From Phoronis australis (lineage: Eukaryota > Phoronida > Phoronidae): 64,000 bases of DNA. This document shows positions 1 through 23,934 of the stretch, in pieces. The notes under the pieces were generated by a model. The model was not told where the DNA came from and did not search any database. It was given only the letters and a program-made list of their open reading frames with translations. The DNA is taken from contig NMRA01000795.1 of assembly GCA_002633005.1 (NCBI GenBank), forward strand, positions 4,037 through 68,036, written 5' to 3'. A program made the position numbers and the translations under genes. Numbering within the stretch: the first letter of the stretch is position 1; every line of letters starts with the position of its first letter.

Positions 1-205
1 GGGGGGTGAATAAACAATGCATATGCACTGACTAGGCCCTGACCAAACCCCAAACCCAGTTTACCCTTTTTTGTTAGTTTTTTTTTTTTTTAGTCAGAAG
101 GTCCGCAAACCCAAAAATTCGAGCCCCTGCATCCCTACATTTTAGGCTGGGCGCACGCATCTGCCGAAATTGTGGTTATTCCTGTGCCCTGTCCCCCCCA
201 ACTGA

Positions 206-225
206 AAATCCTGGATCCGCCCCTG
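206..225. mobile_element. Terminus of a hAT-like DNA transposon
   Basis: Read on the minus strand this begins CAGGGGCGGATCCAGGAT, which resembles a terminal inverted repeat found at the ends of many animal hAT-type elements (recalled, not searched). The rest of the element would run to the left, through the homopolymer-rich sequence at 1-205, and beyond the window. No transposase is visible. The family call rests on this terminus alone. Confidence 0.45.
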
Positions 226-900
226 GCTCCTTAATATGGAAGGATATATCATTAAAAGATTGGAAAAGAATGATAGCTATATCCATCATCGTGTGACTCT
301 CCAAGTGACCTTCCTAATTAACGCAAAAGCAGTGCTGTAATGGGGCGTAGGCGCACGTAGGCGCAGCCAACCACCTTTTGGCATTTGAAGGTAGCGTTTA
401 TGCACCGCAAGTTACGTTCAATACTTTTAAGCACCTTAAAAGGTGGTACGGTGGGCTTTCGGCTCCTATTTACTCTTATTGTACCGTCCATGAGACATTT
501 TGGGCTTGAAGGGGCAACTAGTCCGCATAGTGGCTTAGAATTTTGCGGAAGGTAGTAAGTCATTGGTGTCAGTCACACCCAATACCGAGACTTTTTGAAA
601 TTGACATGTAAGGTCAATGAAAGTTGTTCTTTGTGAACGCTGCTCCTAGTTATACAATCCTCCCAAGTGGACTGTGTAAGTAAACACAGCTTTACAAAGG
701 GTTTGTGGTCCTGGCTGAGAAGATATTGTTTTATTACCCACTATTAGTTTTGAATAGCCCGCCCTGGAATGACAATGACAATGACGGACTGGATTATGAG
801 TTGGGGACCTTTCAATAAAGCCAAGTGCGCTAAACAAATTCTTGAATGCTTCGTCGCTAAGAACTAAGTTCACATCATGTGTAAATGGTTTCCATTTCAG

Positions 901-1067
901 AGTTTGTTGCCATGTACATGAATTCGGACTTTCCATTCAAACCGAAAAAGCAAGTAGCAGAAGAGCACGACCCATTTAAACAGATAATCTTTCGCACAGA
1001 GGTACCGGCTCAAAAGAAAGAGAAGTCAAATACAAAGAGGGCAGGATCGAGCAAGAAAGGAAAATGA
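901..1067 (+). CDS. Last coding exon of an unidentified gene
   Basis: A polypyrimidine tract and AG at 899-900 precede an open frame that enters with two bases completing a split codon and ends at TGA 1065-1067. It encodes about 55 residues: a moderately hydrophobic start (FVAMYMNSDFPFKPKK), then a strongly basic tail ending KRAGSSKKGK. Such lysine-rich tails occur at the C-termini of some ER membrane proteins, but I do not recognise the family. Upstream exons must lie outside the window, since 1-900 shows no convincing further exon. A polyadenylation signal follows at 1546-1551. The gene converges on DECR1. Confidence 0.5.
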
Positions 1068-2606
1068 TTATTTATAGTACTGCAATGATTCAACCATACA
1101 ACGTTCGAGCAGAGTCAGAGAGAGTTGGAAATAACCTAACAATTAGTTCCAGTGAGTTTAGGACTTGTAACTTAAAAAAGAGTGCAGGTGGTCTGATGTC
1201 TCTATGAGCTGAGCCTATTGCACTTGTAACTTTTTAGGGACTTTTTTAAACATCAACAGAGCCGATGACGACTAAACGCACAAATTATACGCAAAACTTC
1301 CACGATAGGGAAGAATCTCCTCTGAAAACAATCAAGACATTGGACAGTATTTTGAAGTGCAGGGGTTATCGAAAAATAAGACATTTTAAAATGTAACTTG
1401 CTCCAAATGATTAGTTAAGCATATTAATTTTAAAATATGTAGAAAAATGTAAATATTTGCCTGTCTCTGATGAAATGGTGTCTACTCAACATTCATTTAG
1501 AGATGTTTTATGTTGTATTTATTGAATCTTTATTTGTATGAAATGAATAAATGTTCATCCAATCAAACCAAGTCGAAAAGGAAAACAAAAATGTGAACAA
1601 CAAATTACCATAACAACGGAAAATCACAAGTTATGGAGTGAATTTTGAAATTGATTGAATGCTCTAAAAAGAGTCTATATGCATCTACCTGTCTGGAGCT
1701 GCCAGATGGAAAGCAGCCATCCTATAGGGGGGTTTCTTGTCTTGGCACAAGTTGTAAATTATGTATTACCTTTGTGGAATAAAGGAAAAGTTTAAAATAC
1801 ACATTCTTCGAGATTTATTGTCACCACTGCCTTTAATAAATTAGCATACAACAACTTAGTAATTACCAATATCAAAAATATGTTAGCTCACTATTTTACA
1901 CTCTGTCAAGTCTGATACACATATTAATCAAGACACAAACATCAGAATTTCAAGACTTTGATTATTGCATTTATTTTTTGTTCAGTCAATGTTAATTAAG
2001 AATTGTTTTGCTCAAATGTTTTGCCTATAGACCCATGAACTTAGGCTTCACATATAGATACAGGTGTTTATCCCTTGTATATGGGCAAGTCATAAACTAG
2101 GTACTTTTGTGTGTTCTTGGTCCATTCTTAGTAATCTTCATTTTCAAATAGTTACTATAAGCTGAATACACATCAATGCCTACCGTTATGAAGTGGAGAA
2201 GACAAGTTTCACACACATTAAACATATTTTCTTTGGTGCTGATCAAGTGTTTCGCATGCATAGTCAAACAAATATGCCAAATTTTTGGTATAGATGTAGC
2301 TTTGCACGTCGGTACATGGGTCTAAATATGTCACACATACGGTATACTTAAACTTATCCAGTGCTCAAATGTAACAAAATTTGATTCTCCTTCTCCTTTG
2401 ATTGTGCGCAAGTCCATGCCGTGCGAAGCTGAAATTGGCAGCCTCGCATAACAGGAAATATAGAATTCGTGATCTTATCAAAATATCACTCAGCCTGCTC
2501 TGGAAATAAATCAAATCTCAACAGTCCACTAAATGACCCACACACCTCACATTACAAGTGTTTCGTCTGAGCTGGCAATTACACCACCATGTACTTAAAC
2601 AGACTT
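1068..2606. other. Convergent 3' UTR/intergenic region
   Basis: AT-rich, no coding exon seen. AATAAA at 1546-1551 on the plus strand suits the upstream gene. TTTATT at 1970-1975 and 1814-1819 (AATAAA on the minus strand) suits DECR1. If DECR1 uses the latter, its 3' UTR is about 0.6-0.8 kb and the two 3' ends lie close together or overlap. Confidence 0.4.
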
Positions 2607-13313
<10,707 letters not shown>

Positions 13314-13354
13314 CTTGAAAGCTCCCGGATGGCGGAAGCGGAAATATCAAATTA
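13314..13354. promoter_or_regulatory. DECR1/ERAL1 divergent promoter core
   Basis: Only 41 bp separate the proposed DECR1 start (minus, 13313) from the ERAL1 start (plus, 13355). The segment holds CCGGATGGCGGAAGCGGAAA, which contains ETS-like GGAA cores and a YY1-like ATGGCGG. A second YY1-like ATGGCGGCC covers the ERAL1 start codon. ETS and YY1 sites are typical of TATA-less divergent promoters of animal mitochondrial genes; their use here is inferred. With so little space, 5' UTRs must be very short or overlap. Confidence 0.55.
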
Positions 13355-16300
13355 ATGGCGGCCTCCTTGAGCAGCATGAAAATTTCATTGCAAAGTTTTG
13401 TGAGATTCGTCTCGAAAGGTAATGTGCATGTTTTTTATGGACAGTAAAGAAAACTATGGAAAAAATTTAATACATTAATCTTTTTAAAACGCCCCTGGAT
13501 AAAAGAAGAAAAAGTAACCAGGGAACGGAGACCAAACAGAAATTAGGCTGGACAATTAGTTGAATGTTTGGCTTGGGGCCTTTGGGGGGGGGGGGTGNNN
13601 NNNNNNNNNNNNNNNNNNNNNNNNNNNNNNNNNNNNNNNNNNNNNNNNNNNNNNNNNNNNNNNNNNNNNNNNNNNNNNNNNNNNNNNNNNNNNNNNNNNN
13701 NNNNNNNNNNNNNNNNNTCACCAGTTAGTCTAATGCACATGCAGCTACCCAAGCTTAAATAAAAACCAAACGGATGTCTGTGCACTTCAATTTGGCACAG
13801 GTTAATTGGTGATCTAAACTTATGCCTGCGTCAAACTGAAGCTACCGTAAGTTCCCAAGTGGTTAAAAGATTTTTGATGAGTATCAGAACCCAAATTTGA
13901 CAACAAAAATGAGTTTTGACCTATGGAGGTCATGTGGATTAATCACATGGGGGAAGTTAATTGTCTTGCGAAACTACTCACCACGCCACTCACTGTCTTC
14001 AATTTCTGTTGTGATAACCGTCCGTATAACCATTGGCAGTAATTTGGAAACTTACAGTGGCTTTAGTTTGGCGTAGGCATCAGTTTGGCTCACCAATCTA
14101 CGCCAAATTGTAGTACGCCAAACTGAAGTGCACCAAATCACTTTGGCACAGGCATCAGTTTGAGCTGCAACAGTTTTCACACATGGGATTGGCTGAGTCT
14201 GACCTTTGACATCCGGTAGAGTTTCCTGGGCTTGAAGGTCCTGAGATTCATTGTAGTCACCTGATGCTCAGTATGAGTTCATAGTTTTGTTGTGATAAGT
14301 AAGGAGAAGCTGTAAAGTGTTGAGCTATAAAATGTTATTCTGAAGTTATAAGCCATGAAAGTTTGTCAGGTGAATAGCAAAAATCTGATTATATGACTGG
14401 CAAGATGTGACAATGATTATTTACCAATGAGATTGTTGAAAGTGTGTCGGGTGAATATGAAAAATCTCATTATTTGACCGACAAGGATATGTGGCATTGT
14501 TTTAGCCAATGAAATTGGTGAAAAGCTTGTTGGGTAATCAGCAAATATCTGGCGTGCATTCAGTAGACACTAGGACCTAGATATAACCTAGTCAAAGTCA
14601 CATGCACGGCAATATATTACGTAGTCTTGTGAAGTCTTGCTTTTTAGCGGGGTCCAGCATTACTGAACGAGAGGCTGATTATTTGACCAACAAGCGATGA
14701 CGTCACAAAAATCTACCAATGATATCGTCAAATGCTTTATTGACTCAGTTAAGAGCAAGTGTGAGCTTATTTGACCGACCCGGCCCGTTGAATAGCGAAT
14801 CTGCCTTATTTGGCTGACTTGTTGGGTAAAGAGCATCGGAGTTTTCTTAAAAGACATGTGGCTGCTAATCATGGCTCTTTGAACTTTTCAAAGGTCTACT
14901 TCTGTAACCAATACAAATGATGTGTCATGGGCGACCCGGTGGTTGCCAACAGCTGGCCAATTTTGGACACCCCTGCTTGCTCGTACGGTAAAAAAACTTT
15001 TAGAAGGTACTGTTGTCAGTAAAAGCAAGACAGATAGGTGTTGAATAGCAAATTTGTGGACTTAATTTTTTGAGGTCAGGGTACTTCTGAAAGCAACACA
15101 AATGTCTGCTAAACAGCACATTTCTTGACCTTGATGCCAAATGTTGTCAGTAAAAATCCAGTGCTTGGAAAGGTTGGCTACATATTATTTGAAGTCCACT
15201 CATGAATGGTAGTGATACTGTTAGTCCTTGATACAAGTAAAATACGAGACACGCACATCACCTAGTGACCGAACCGTAAAAAGCACATTACTTCTGCAAA
15301 CATCTATTTTGTTTTCTTTTAGTATTTTTGTGACTTTCAGTTCCAAGACCAATACACCATCCATCGTGTCAGTTTTGCGCACAATCGTTTAAAGACTACA
15401 GTGAGACGCAAACATTACATCAACAGAAGATGGTTGGCCGAACCAGAGGTATGCAATGACTATTACTGAAACACAGCCAAATAAGAAATTGATAATTTGA
15501 TAATTTACAGAACCTGCTGAAATGACCCAGATTCCCCATGCATGGCCACAGAGCAGAATTGGAATTGACAGTCATGGCAGTTAAGTTCACAATCGGGGGT
15601 GACTTGTGATAGGAAACAGAATTTTGTCTGAAAATTTTTGGTGTTTACTGTTACAGTAGTTACTTGTTACGTCTGAAATTAACAAAGTTAGTGAACCAGT
15701 TTTCACTTAGTTATGGTCATGTGTTTGTTACATTGTGAAACTGACAGTGATCCCATACACACACTCACGCACGCACACACACACACACATACATGGGCTG
15801 TTTTGAGTTTACTAACTTTGCTTCATTTAGTGGGATTGTTTAAAGTACTGATCATTCCCTGTATCTGCGCTATATGCAGTGCACATGGGTGCATATCAAC
15901 GCTCCTTGTTGCTTTTATTTAGTTCTTGTTACCAAAAATTGGGAAGGTTGTTGCCTCTGCAACTAGCTGTTGCTTTGTCAAATAGATTTTTCTCGGTGTC
16001 TCTCCCCTGTCTTGAGAGCCTTCACGTGCGTTTTTAGATGAACAAGTGAAACTTGTCCGACAGAAGCCTGATTCGCCTCCGCACTCGGAGAGACTCAATG
16101 TTGCAATACTTGGCACTCCAAATGCAGGCAAGTCAACATTGACCAATCAGCTGATGGGTTGGCGCATCACATCTGTCTCCCAGAAGGTTCACACCACGCG
16201 CCAGAAAATAGTCGGAGTCTTTACACAGGACCAGAAACAGCTGGTAGGAAATTGGTCTTCTTTTAAAAAGTGAGATGATGTGGTTAATGTGGGTCAGTTA

Positions 16301-19300
16301 GTCAGAAGGTGTTGTTTATTTTCTGGGTTGTCTTTTATCCCGGAGGACATTTTAATTTGTTTACGGTTATTGTCAACCTTCGTCAAGTCGTTTCAGGTTT
16401 CATCAAATAACTTTTTAAAGCTGCATTTTTTCCATTGTTTAGCTGTCAATGTTGAGAATTATCAACCAAAGGACTTTGAGGTTTAAAAACATTACCACAC
16501 CGATCTTGAATTATTGGCTGACAGCTAAAGTCACAGGCAATGCATGTATGCGCCATTTTTGGAATTCGCAGTTTTAGGATTGGCCAACCCCAATAAAGAC
16601 TGGAAACATTTTCTTGAGTTACTGACGGGTTTGATTTTCTTGTTGGTAATGGAAATGGAATCCTATTGTTTATAAGCAAGTGAAAATCGTAATTTTTGCT
16701 TTGATCCTGAAATTCTAAAAAACTAAACTTTGGGCTTGAATTAAATATTCATGTTGTTGAAATGCAGGGAGCCATTTCTTACTTAAAATTTTTTCTATCC
16801 TCGATTTTAAACCAATATATCTGCCATCTAAATCCCTTTTCAAAACATTTTCAAGTGTCTTGAGTCTCTTTTTGATGACCGATATCAACATTTTTTGAAA
16901 GATAACCAAAAATCTGGGATGTGGTTCCCTTATTCCTGAGCCTCATAATAAGTGTCCAAAATTTTGTTTGAATCAACTCATGCACTTAGCAGAAGCCGAT
17001 GTTCAACACTTCAAAAAGTGCTTCAAAAAGGAGTCCTGAAAATGGCCCTAAAGAATTTACCATATAATTGAAATCGGTTGAAGCCCTCCTTAATAATTGC
17101 TTAATGGGCACATAAATACTGCATTTCATGAAATGTATTGATTAACAATGAAAAATAAAAAACAGTATGTGAATTTCCCCCCCCCCCAAAAAAAAAACAG
17201 TCCACGAAGGTTACCAATTAGGAAGTGATGTTTTTGAATTTCTTACACTACTACTAATGACTAAGAAAATAACTGAATTTTTCTTTGATACATTACGAAG
17301 AGAGAATTTTTAATTGAATATTTTTGCTCTGTATAAACTGTGACTGATGGATTTTTTTATTTATTTTCAGATTTTTCTAGACACGCCAGGTGTTGTGCCT
17401 GTTTCAGCCAAAAAAAGGTTTTTTATTTTCTAAGTTTTGTACGTGTTTTTAGACATGCTTTTGTGCTTCTGTATGTTCTTGGCATCAAAGTTTATTGCTT
17501 TAGAAAAAACAATGTAATTTCATAACAATGTGTTGCCATGACACCTAGAAGAATGCAAAATAGATGCCTATGGAGACCAAGCGCGCACACAGCCTAAAAA
17601 AATGGGGGTCTCGAATTCTTGAGAATGTGAACCTTTTACAATGAGTCATGGGGTACATTCAGTGCTGTGAATTGTGCATTTGCCGAATTTTGGTAGTTCC
17701 TGCCTTTCAGTGGACTTTTCGCACTCGTTTTCTATTTTTTTAGGGTTTTTGTTTTCCTGAAGCAGACCTTTTTGCCCTCTTGGGTGCGCGCATGGTGACT
17801 TGTTCTGCACATCCAGGTGCTACAATCAAGTTCCAAGCACAAGTTTAAAATGTTTGGTACTTCACATTTGATGATGGCATTGATTTGGATACTTTTTAAA
17901 GTCCAACTTTGTTTTTAGGCATCACTTGGAGGAATCATTAGTCACCGACCCGTTCCAAGTGTTGGACTATGCTGACATAAGTGAGTCTTGAGTCTGTCTT
18001 ACTCTCACTGTTAGGTGTTTTCTAGTCTGGGTTAATCTAGAGTCTGGGAATGATAGTCATTTTGTTCTTTATAAGCATTGAGATCTGTACTTATTTAAAA
18101 AATACCATGTTTCCTTATTAATTCACTGGTAAAAGATTTTTTTGTGATGTTTTCTCATTGGGCATCTACAGTGAAGTGGTAGGATTGTCAAGGACTGGGT
18201 CACATGAGTGTACTGTATTTCGCTCAGTATTTCGTCGTCAAAATTATATGTGGCTTCATATTGATGGTGGTGATTTTCCATCTGGTGTGTTTCATGTATA
18301 TTATTGCAGCAGACTTACTCTGAGATCTTAAGATCAACTACTGTGAGAATACAGAGCTGAAAAATAATCAAATCGCACTTAAGCAAATGTGCAAAGTCTC
18401 TGAGAATATACATGTAGTTTCTAGTTACTGAGATAATTTCTACAAATTGTTTCTAGACTGTAAAGCTCTCATAATTACATAACTAAACCTTTATTCATCA
18501 ATTGTGTAGTTGGAGCATAACAAATTTCTGTCTTAAGTCACTTTTCATGAATCGCACCTTCGATTAATTTTCTTTGTGTAATATATAGTATAAACTTCGT
18601 TGAAAACACGACTAAACTTTTTGCTTGAAAGCTTGATACTTAGTCATGTTTTCAACAAAGTTAGTGTTAACGAGAAGCTGCTACTGAACTATACTAACAT
18701 ACAATATAAGTATCATGCTGCACAAGTACAGTGTACTTCTGCGTGAGTAAAAACTAATCCATAATAGGTTCTCTGTGACAGTCACGTGACTGAAGTCTTC
18801 TGTTCCAGTTGCTGTTGTCGTTGATGTGTCAAATAAGTATACACGGACGAAACTCGACCGACTCATCTTGAAGGCTCTTTTACTTCATCCGGAGAAGAAG
18901 TCAGTCTTGGTCTTAAATAAGGTAGACTTCCGTGTTTGTTTTTAGTATGGTTAATAGTCATCGTATTCATCGTGTGTTAGGGTATTTTACATTGTTTCCC
19001 TATGTGCTTAAGGAATTCAATTAAATGAAGGTGTTTCTTTTCAAAAACATTTGGATAATTTGCCTGTGAGCACTGGTTAAGACTGCTGTCTATGGTCAAA
19101 TTTTAAAGTTAATTACATGTACTCATATCATGTTAATTTTTTGTGAAATAGAATTATCATTTATGAATTTTGGATGTAGTCAAGTGAGGATGTTTATAGC
19201 TTTGCCAAATTGGGAAAGTGCTGTAGAGTGCCTATCACAAAGAAGAAAAGTGCCATGAGGTGGAATTGTTTTTTTATGACCAGCAATATTGTAACAGTCT

Positions 19301-22300
19301 GTGTGAAATTGGTATCTGTCTGCCTTTCAAAAAATGATCACAAAAATTTATCAATCCCTTTGTGTTTCATGAACCTCTACTTGGGCCTGTTGGAGATGAG
19401 AAAAAAATGAGATGCAAATTGAGACAATGAAAATTTCCGTCTTTTTTTAGTTGTGAGGCAATCAGATGGAGTGTAGTATGTAGAATTGATTCGAGTTATT
19501 TGCATGCAGTTTCGGATTTTGTTAGTTCGGCACAGTTTGCCAAAAAGCTGTTTGGTTATTGTTTTACAACACTGACTAACTTATGAAACACCCGCATAGG
19601 ATTTTCTATGTCAAATAACGTATTATTTAATTTGAAAAATGTGGATTTTATGTTGAGTTTTTGATATTTTGGCGTTAAGTAATGGCACGTCACAATGACG
19701 TCACATATTTTTTCTTTTTATGAGCAGAAATTGTTTTCGCGTTACATCCAGGTTCTCATTCCCTTGCATACATGTTACTAATAAGACCAAGCTCAGAGGA
19801 GTAGGAGACACCTTTGTACAATGCTCGATTGTCAGCCAGTGAAGTCACGATTCGAATCCAAACAGGAGTCTGGAGCTCAAACTACTGGCCACACTGTCTC
19901 CTCCAATGACGTCATATTAAACAATAGGCAAACCCAGTTGTAGACACTGTGTGTTACTTGTTTCAAACGACAAAATTGAATTTATTCAAGAAGAATCTTT
20001 TTGTCCTAGATTGTTTCCATTAACTAAACTTGGTTCACAACCCCAACAACATAACATAAGCGCCACCTAGTGCAATGCAGCTGAGAACATCACATTGGCA
20101 TGTTTCTGCTTTTACGTGACTACGAGTTGAAGTGTTGTCAGTTGAGCAATATCATTCTTCTGGTTACTTTGTTTCATGTATGATATGTTAACGTGTTCTC
20201 TTGTTACAGGTTGATGCAGTGAAAAACAAAGATGTCCTATTAACAATTACACGAACTTTGACTCTTGGTCAAGTTGGTAGACAGGTCCCTAGCGATAACA
20301 GACTACATCTCAAGTCTGATATGAAATCTACCAAACTCACACGGACCAATAACCTAGGCAATCAGAGATTGGACTACCTCTTTGACTCGTCACGTGGTGT
20401 TGGCACCGATTGCCAACAGTCGGATGGTGCTGAGAGTTCGACTGATACAAGTGTGTCCCCTGAACAATCCACTGAACACGAAGTGGAAAATGAAGAAAGA
20501 ATGAAGTTAATCAATAAACTGGTTAAGAAAGAGCATGGATGGAGTGGGTTTGACCAAGTCTTTATGGTGTCAGCTCTGAGTGGTGATGGAGTGGAGGAGC
20601 TGCGGGTGAGTCCATCTTCAGTTCAGGGGAGACAGGTGGGGGCTAAACCTAATCGGTACAAAATTAGCTACTGAAATATTTCATTCAGTGTAAAAATTGC
20701 TACTAATCATCTCACTGTTCTACTGGGTGTTTCATCTTATTTTTTATGACCGCGGATGCTCATGAGAGGGAAATATAAAATGTAGGGTTAACTTAGGTCT
20801 CTGTAATTATCATATGAAATTCACCATGAACAAAATCGCCCAAGGCCAGGGGTTTTATGACTTGTTGTTTTAATGCACCTACAGGACTACTTTTCTTCAG
20901 GTCACACTCTGAGGTCAAAGGTTGAACCATATCCACACACTGCTTGGTGCACGCAGTTCAGACTAATCACACATGCCTTTAGTGCTTCATCAACAAAATA
21001 GTTCTAAGTTGATGTCACATGACCTACTTGAATAGTGAGGTCATTCTCAGCTGGTCACATCAATATCAGAAAAATACTAATTGTGATTACATTTTTGTTT
21101 TCATTTAGAGGTTGTTCTCAACTGATTTTTTACGCTAGTAGTGAATTTGACAATATGTTCCAACGTGAATTTGTTTTATGGTTTACCAGCAATGCTCGTG
21201 AGCAGGCCAGATCTTGTTAATATTGCCGTTTGTAAGCCATTGTGAGTTTGGCTGGATTGTTCATGGAAGTCAGGCACCAAAATTTCTACGTAGATCCTAA
21301 CTTTGCAATCAACACCAACTGTAAGATAAGCCTCTCATGGGGGTTTGCTGGCAATGTTTTGTGAGTTCATGAAAGTAGATTCAAAATTTGTGGTTTGTTT
21401 ATTGTTAGTAAAATAAATCTTCCAAAAATCAACAAACGATCGTGGTATCGATCCTTACTTGTTGGCGCATTTTTAGTATTAATGTGTATTAAAACATACT
21501 TATGAGTAAAATGTTGAAGCCATTGTACTGAGATGGTAAAATTGACAAACAGTCAATGTGCCGAACTCATTTATCAATTTGACGATCCAATCGTACACAC
21601 CTTAGTGTCTTTCGATGCTTTCATATGGTATGAAATGTTTGCATTCACTTTTTGTGAAAACACAAACACAAACAGATAATTTATGTCCAGGATGCTCACT
21701 TTTTCTACTTTAAATTTTGATTTTGCAGGATTATTTACTGTCAATGACCAAACCTCACTCCTGGTCCTATCACAGCTCCATGGTAACCGACCAGGACCCT
21801 GTCACTATCGTCAAAATGTGTGTGTGGGAGAAACTGCTGGAGCACCTGCCAAAGGACATTCCCTACAATATTCACGTGGTGCGACTTTAGTCTCACAAGT
21901 GTGGCTATGTGCAGAGTTGAAGCTTTGATCTCTATGTCCAGCATTCTAACTTGACGTATTATTAGGCCATTTACGGTTATAAAATTAGTCTTCATCTTAT
22001 CTTGTATATTACTCAGCTTAGCAATGATTCTGTGTATGAAAAGTATCAACAAATCAAAGTGGCTGAAGATTGTAATCAGTGAGTCGTAACTTTTAATCAG
22101 TTGCATGCAACGCTTTATCAATTGGAAAACTTTGATCGATGCCCCAGGTCAAGAGAATTTATGAACGTATCATTGTTCTTATGCACGGGTAACTCTATCC
22201 AAACTTGTCCAGGTGTTGAGCAGTATATTTGTGTCTGTTTGGATCGGTGAATGTTTTCACTTTTATAACGCATGTTACACTTGATCAGTTGAAAGTGCCT

Positions 22301-23477
22301 TTTGGGGAAATGTATCGAGTTGCAGGCTGGATGAAAATTCAGTGAAAGTTGATCAGATGTGCACTTGTTTTCAAATTCTTAAAATCTGTAGCTGAACCCC
22401 ATTCTTTCAAATGTTATCGGGAAAGCATTCAAGCGAGTTGATAGCTTATAAAAGTATTCATAGTCCAGTTCTTTTCTATTTCAGGAGGTTCCTCTTATAG
22501 AAGTTACTGAGGAAAGCTTGCTACAACTAGTTGTAACAATATGGTGCAAAGACAGAAGACACGTGGTAGGTTCTGGTGCCCTTAGTAACAAATTGTCATA
22601 CATTTAGAAAATTTCTGAGCACATTGATCTTGTATTTTGGTTTTTGACAATGCACAAAGTTCGTACTATTTGACTATGCGTTCACTGTTTGAAGAACTAA
22701 ACAGAGCAATTTTGGCAATTGTTTATTGAGATTTCACTGCGCTCAATGAATTTTGGCAGATTTTCATCACTGCAAGGTATTTGTCAATGTGTCTCCACAT
22801 AGTGCAAGACCATTTTCTAAATTATTTTCAATGGGAATTTGGTTTGTACTGAAAAAGAAAAGATGCAGAAAATAATTAAAATGAATTTCTGGTGTTCTGG
22901 ACAGGTGTATCAATTTGAAGGGGAAGAATTTAAACACCGAGGGTGGATTTAGGGAAAGTAAGCTGTATATCTGTGTACTACATGAGTCTGTGGATGTCTT
23001 TCAAAAATCAAGGATTTCCCAAAAATACAGTACTCAAATGCTGTATCTGAGTTATTGTTTTTAATGATGCATTGTACATTCTGCACCCTTGACTCATACT
23101 CCACTTCCTATCTCCTCTGACAGGGATTGGTATTTTAAATTTCCTGTACTTGACAAATCAGATGTTTATGAAAGATGCGTTGAGATTCCTGCACCTTATT
23201 GTTCACTTAATTCCATCCAAACTGATATTCTGAACTATAAAACCATTAAACGAACATAAAAATACTTCCTCTGTTGAACACTTATTTCATTAGTGCTTGT
23301 GTTTGGTTTATGTAATGTCTGTATGTATTTAATATTCTTCAATTCCAGGTGTTTGCAATTGGGAAAGAAGGCAACACGATCAAGAAGGTGTCTAGTGAGG
23401 CCAAACAAGAGATTATGAACACTTTCAGATGTGACGTTAAGATGAAGCTAGTCGTTAAAGAATACAAGAAATCTTGA
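13355..23477 (+). CDS. ERAL1: Era-like mitochondrial GTPase (12S rRNA chaperone)
   Basis: Binds the 3' region of mitochondrial small-subunit rRNA and assists mitoribosome assembly in the matrix. Exons: 13355-13418, 15341-15448, 16038-16243, 17371-17417, 17919-17980, 18809-18921, 20210-20605, 21729-21878, 22485-22565, 23349-23477. All are GT-AG with matching phases; the sum is 1356 bp (451 aa; human is 437). The N-terminus is basic and presequence-like ([21 protein letters not shown]). G1 is GTPNAGKS at residues 83-90, G2 lies around HTTRQK, G3 is DTPG at 130-133, G4 is NKVD at 199-202 split across exons 6/7, and G5 is the SAL of MVSALSGDG. The C-terminal KH domain has GKEG at 414-417. Exon 7 carries a long low-complexity, acidic, Ser/Thr-rich insertion between G4 and G5, where the human protein also has an insertion. 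A sequence gap lies in intron 1. Confidence 0.96.
13598..13717. other. Assembly gap (120 N)
   Basis: A run of 120 N in ERAL1 intron 1, immediately after a G homopolymer. True length unknown. No coding phase is lost across it. Confidence 0.99.
13785..14168. repeat. Inverted-repeat (foldback) element in ERAL1 intron 1
   Basis: The reverse complement of 13785-13848 matches 14055-14120: GCTT-AGTTTG-CG-AGGCAT-AGTTT, TCACCAAT, GCCAAATTG-AGT. A third partial unit (CCAAACTGAAGTGCACC to GGCATCAGTTTGAGC) follows to 14168. Arms are about 65 bp and about 75-80% identical by eye. No coding content. Confidence 0.6.
14356..14550. repeat. Degenerate ~82-bp tandem repeat
   Basis: Successive units start GAAAGTTTGTCAGGTGAATA (14356), GAAAGTGTGTCGGGTGAATA (about 14438) and AAAAGCTTGTTGGGTAATCA (about 14520). 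Each is followed by AAAATCT-ATTAT-TGAC-G-CAAG and, later, CCAATGA. More decayed pieces (TTATTTGACC) continue to about 14830. It lies in ERAL1 intron 1. Confidence 0.6.
15756..15792. repeat. CA microsatellite
   Basis: Interrupted (CA)n tract with CACTCACGCACG interruptions in ERAL1 intron 2. Confidence 0.9.
18533..18663. repeat. MITE terminus and hairpin in ERAL1 intron 5
   Basis: TTAAGTCACTTTTCATGAA at 18533-18552 matches the right terminus of the element at 50750-51403 and may be a solo end. Next to it, 18593-18615 (AACTTCGTTGAAAACACGACTAA) is complementary to 18640-18662 (TTAGTCATGTTTTCAACAAAGTT) with two mismatches, giving a hairpin with a stem of about 23 bp. Both may belong to one decayed element. 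Confidence 0.55.
20059..20073 (-). promoter_or_regulatory. CTCF-like motif
   Basis: On the minus strand the sequence is GCACTAGGTGGCGCT, one base from the bilaterian CTCF core CCASYAGRKGGCRSY. It lies about 140 bp before ERAL1 exon 7. A motif match alone does not show binding. Confidence 0.3.
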
Positions 23478-23893
23478 CAGCCGTCCTTGACCTCAACATT
23501 TATCTGTGACCCATTTAACGATTGTCACAGGCAAGGAATGGTATTGCTTATTTTGAACCAAGACTACGTGGATTTTCTGGTTTTCTCAGAAGCAATGTCA
23601 TTGTAACCTCGTTCCAACCTTCAGTGCACAGATTGTATCGACTTTCTTATGTGGAAAGTCAACAGAGTTGATACATTAACATTACAAATGTGTTGCCATT
23701 ACCCTGCAGAGATCAACAATGAATTAAAAGTAAAAGAGAACCATTGTGTTGAGGGACCAATCAGTTCCCTTATAGCTGTTGGGAGGGCCAGCCTTCATTA
23801 TACAACGGCATTTCTGTGACCAATCATGACCCAGAACAGTTCGGAGACGTCTCGTCTCTGCATGGTTGTAGTCTAATGTCATCATCACCGATA

Positions 23894-23899
23894 AATAAA
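23894..23899 (+). terminator. ERAL1 polyadenylation signal
   Basis: AATAAA about 420 bp after the ERAL1 stop codon, and the most plausible signal before the SINE cluster. Confidence 0.55.
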
Positions 23900-23934
23900 T
23901 CAGTATTTATACAAGTTGCCTCACTTCACTTTTC

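Noticed and set aside
13467-13785. Open frames spanning the N run
   Set aside because: Artefacts of translating unknown bases.
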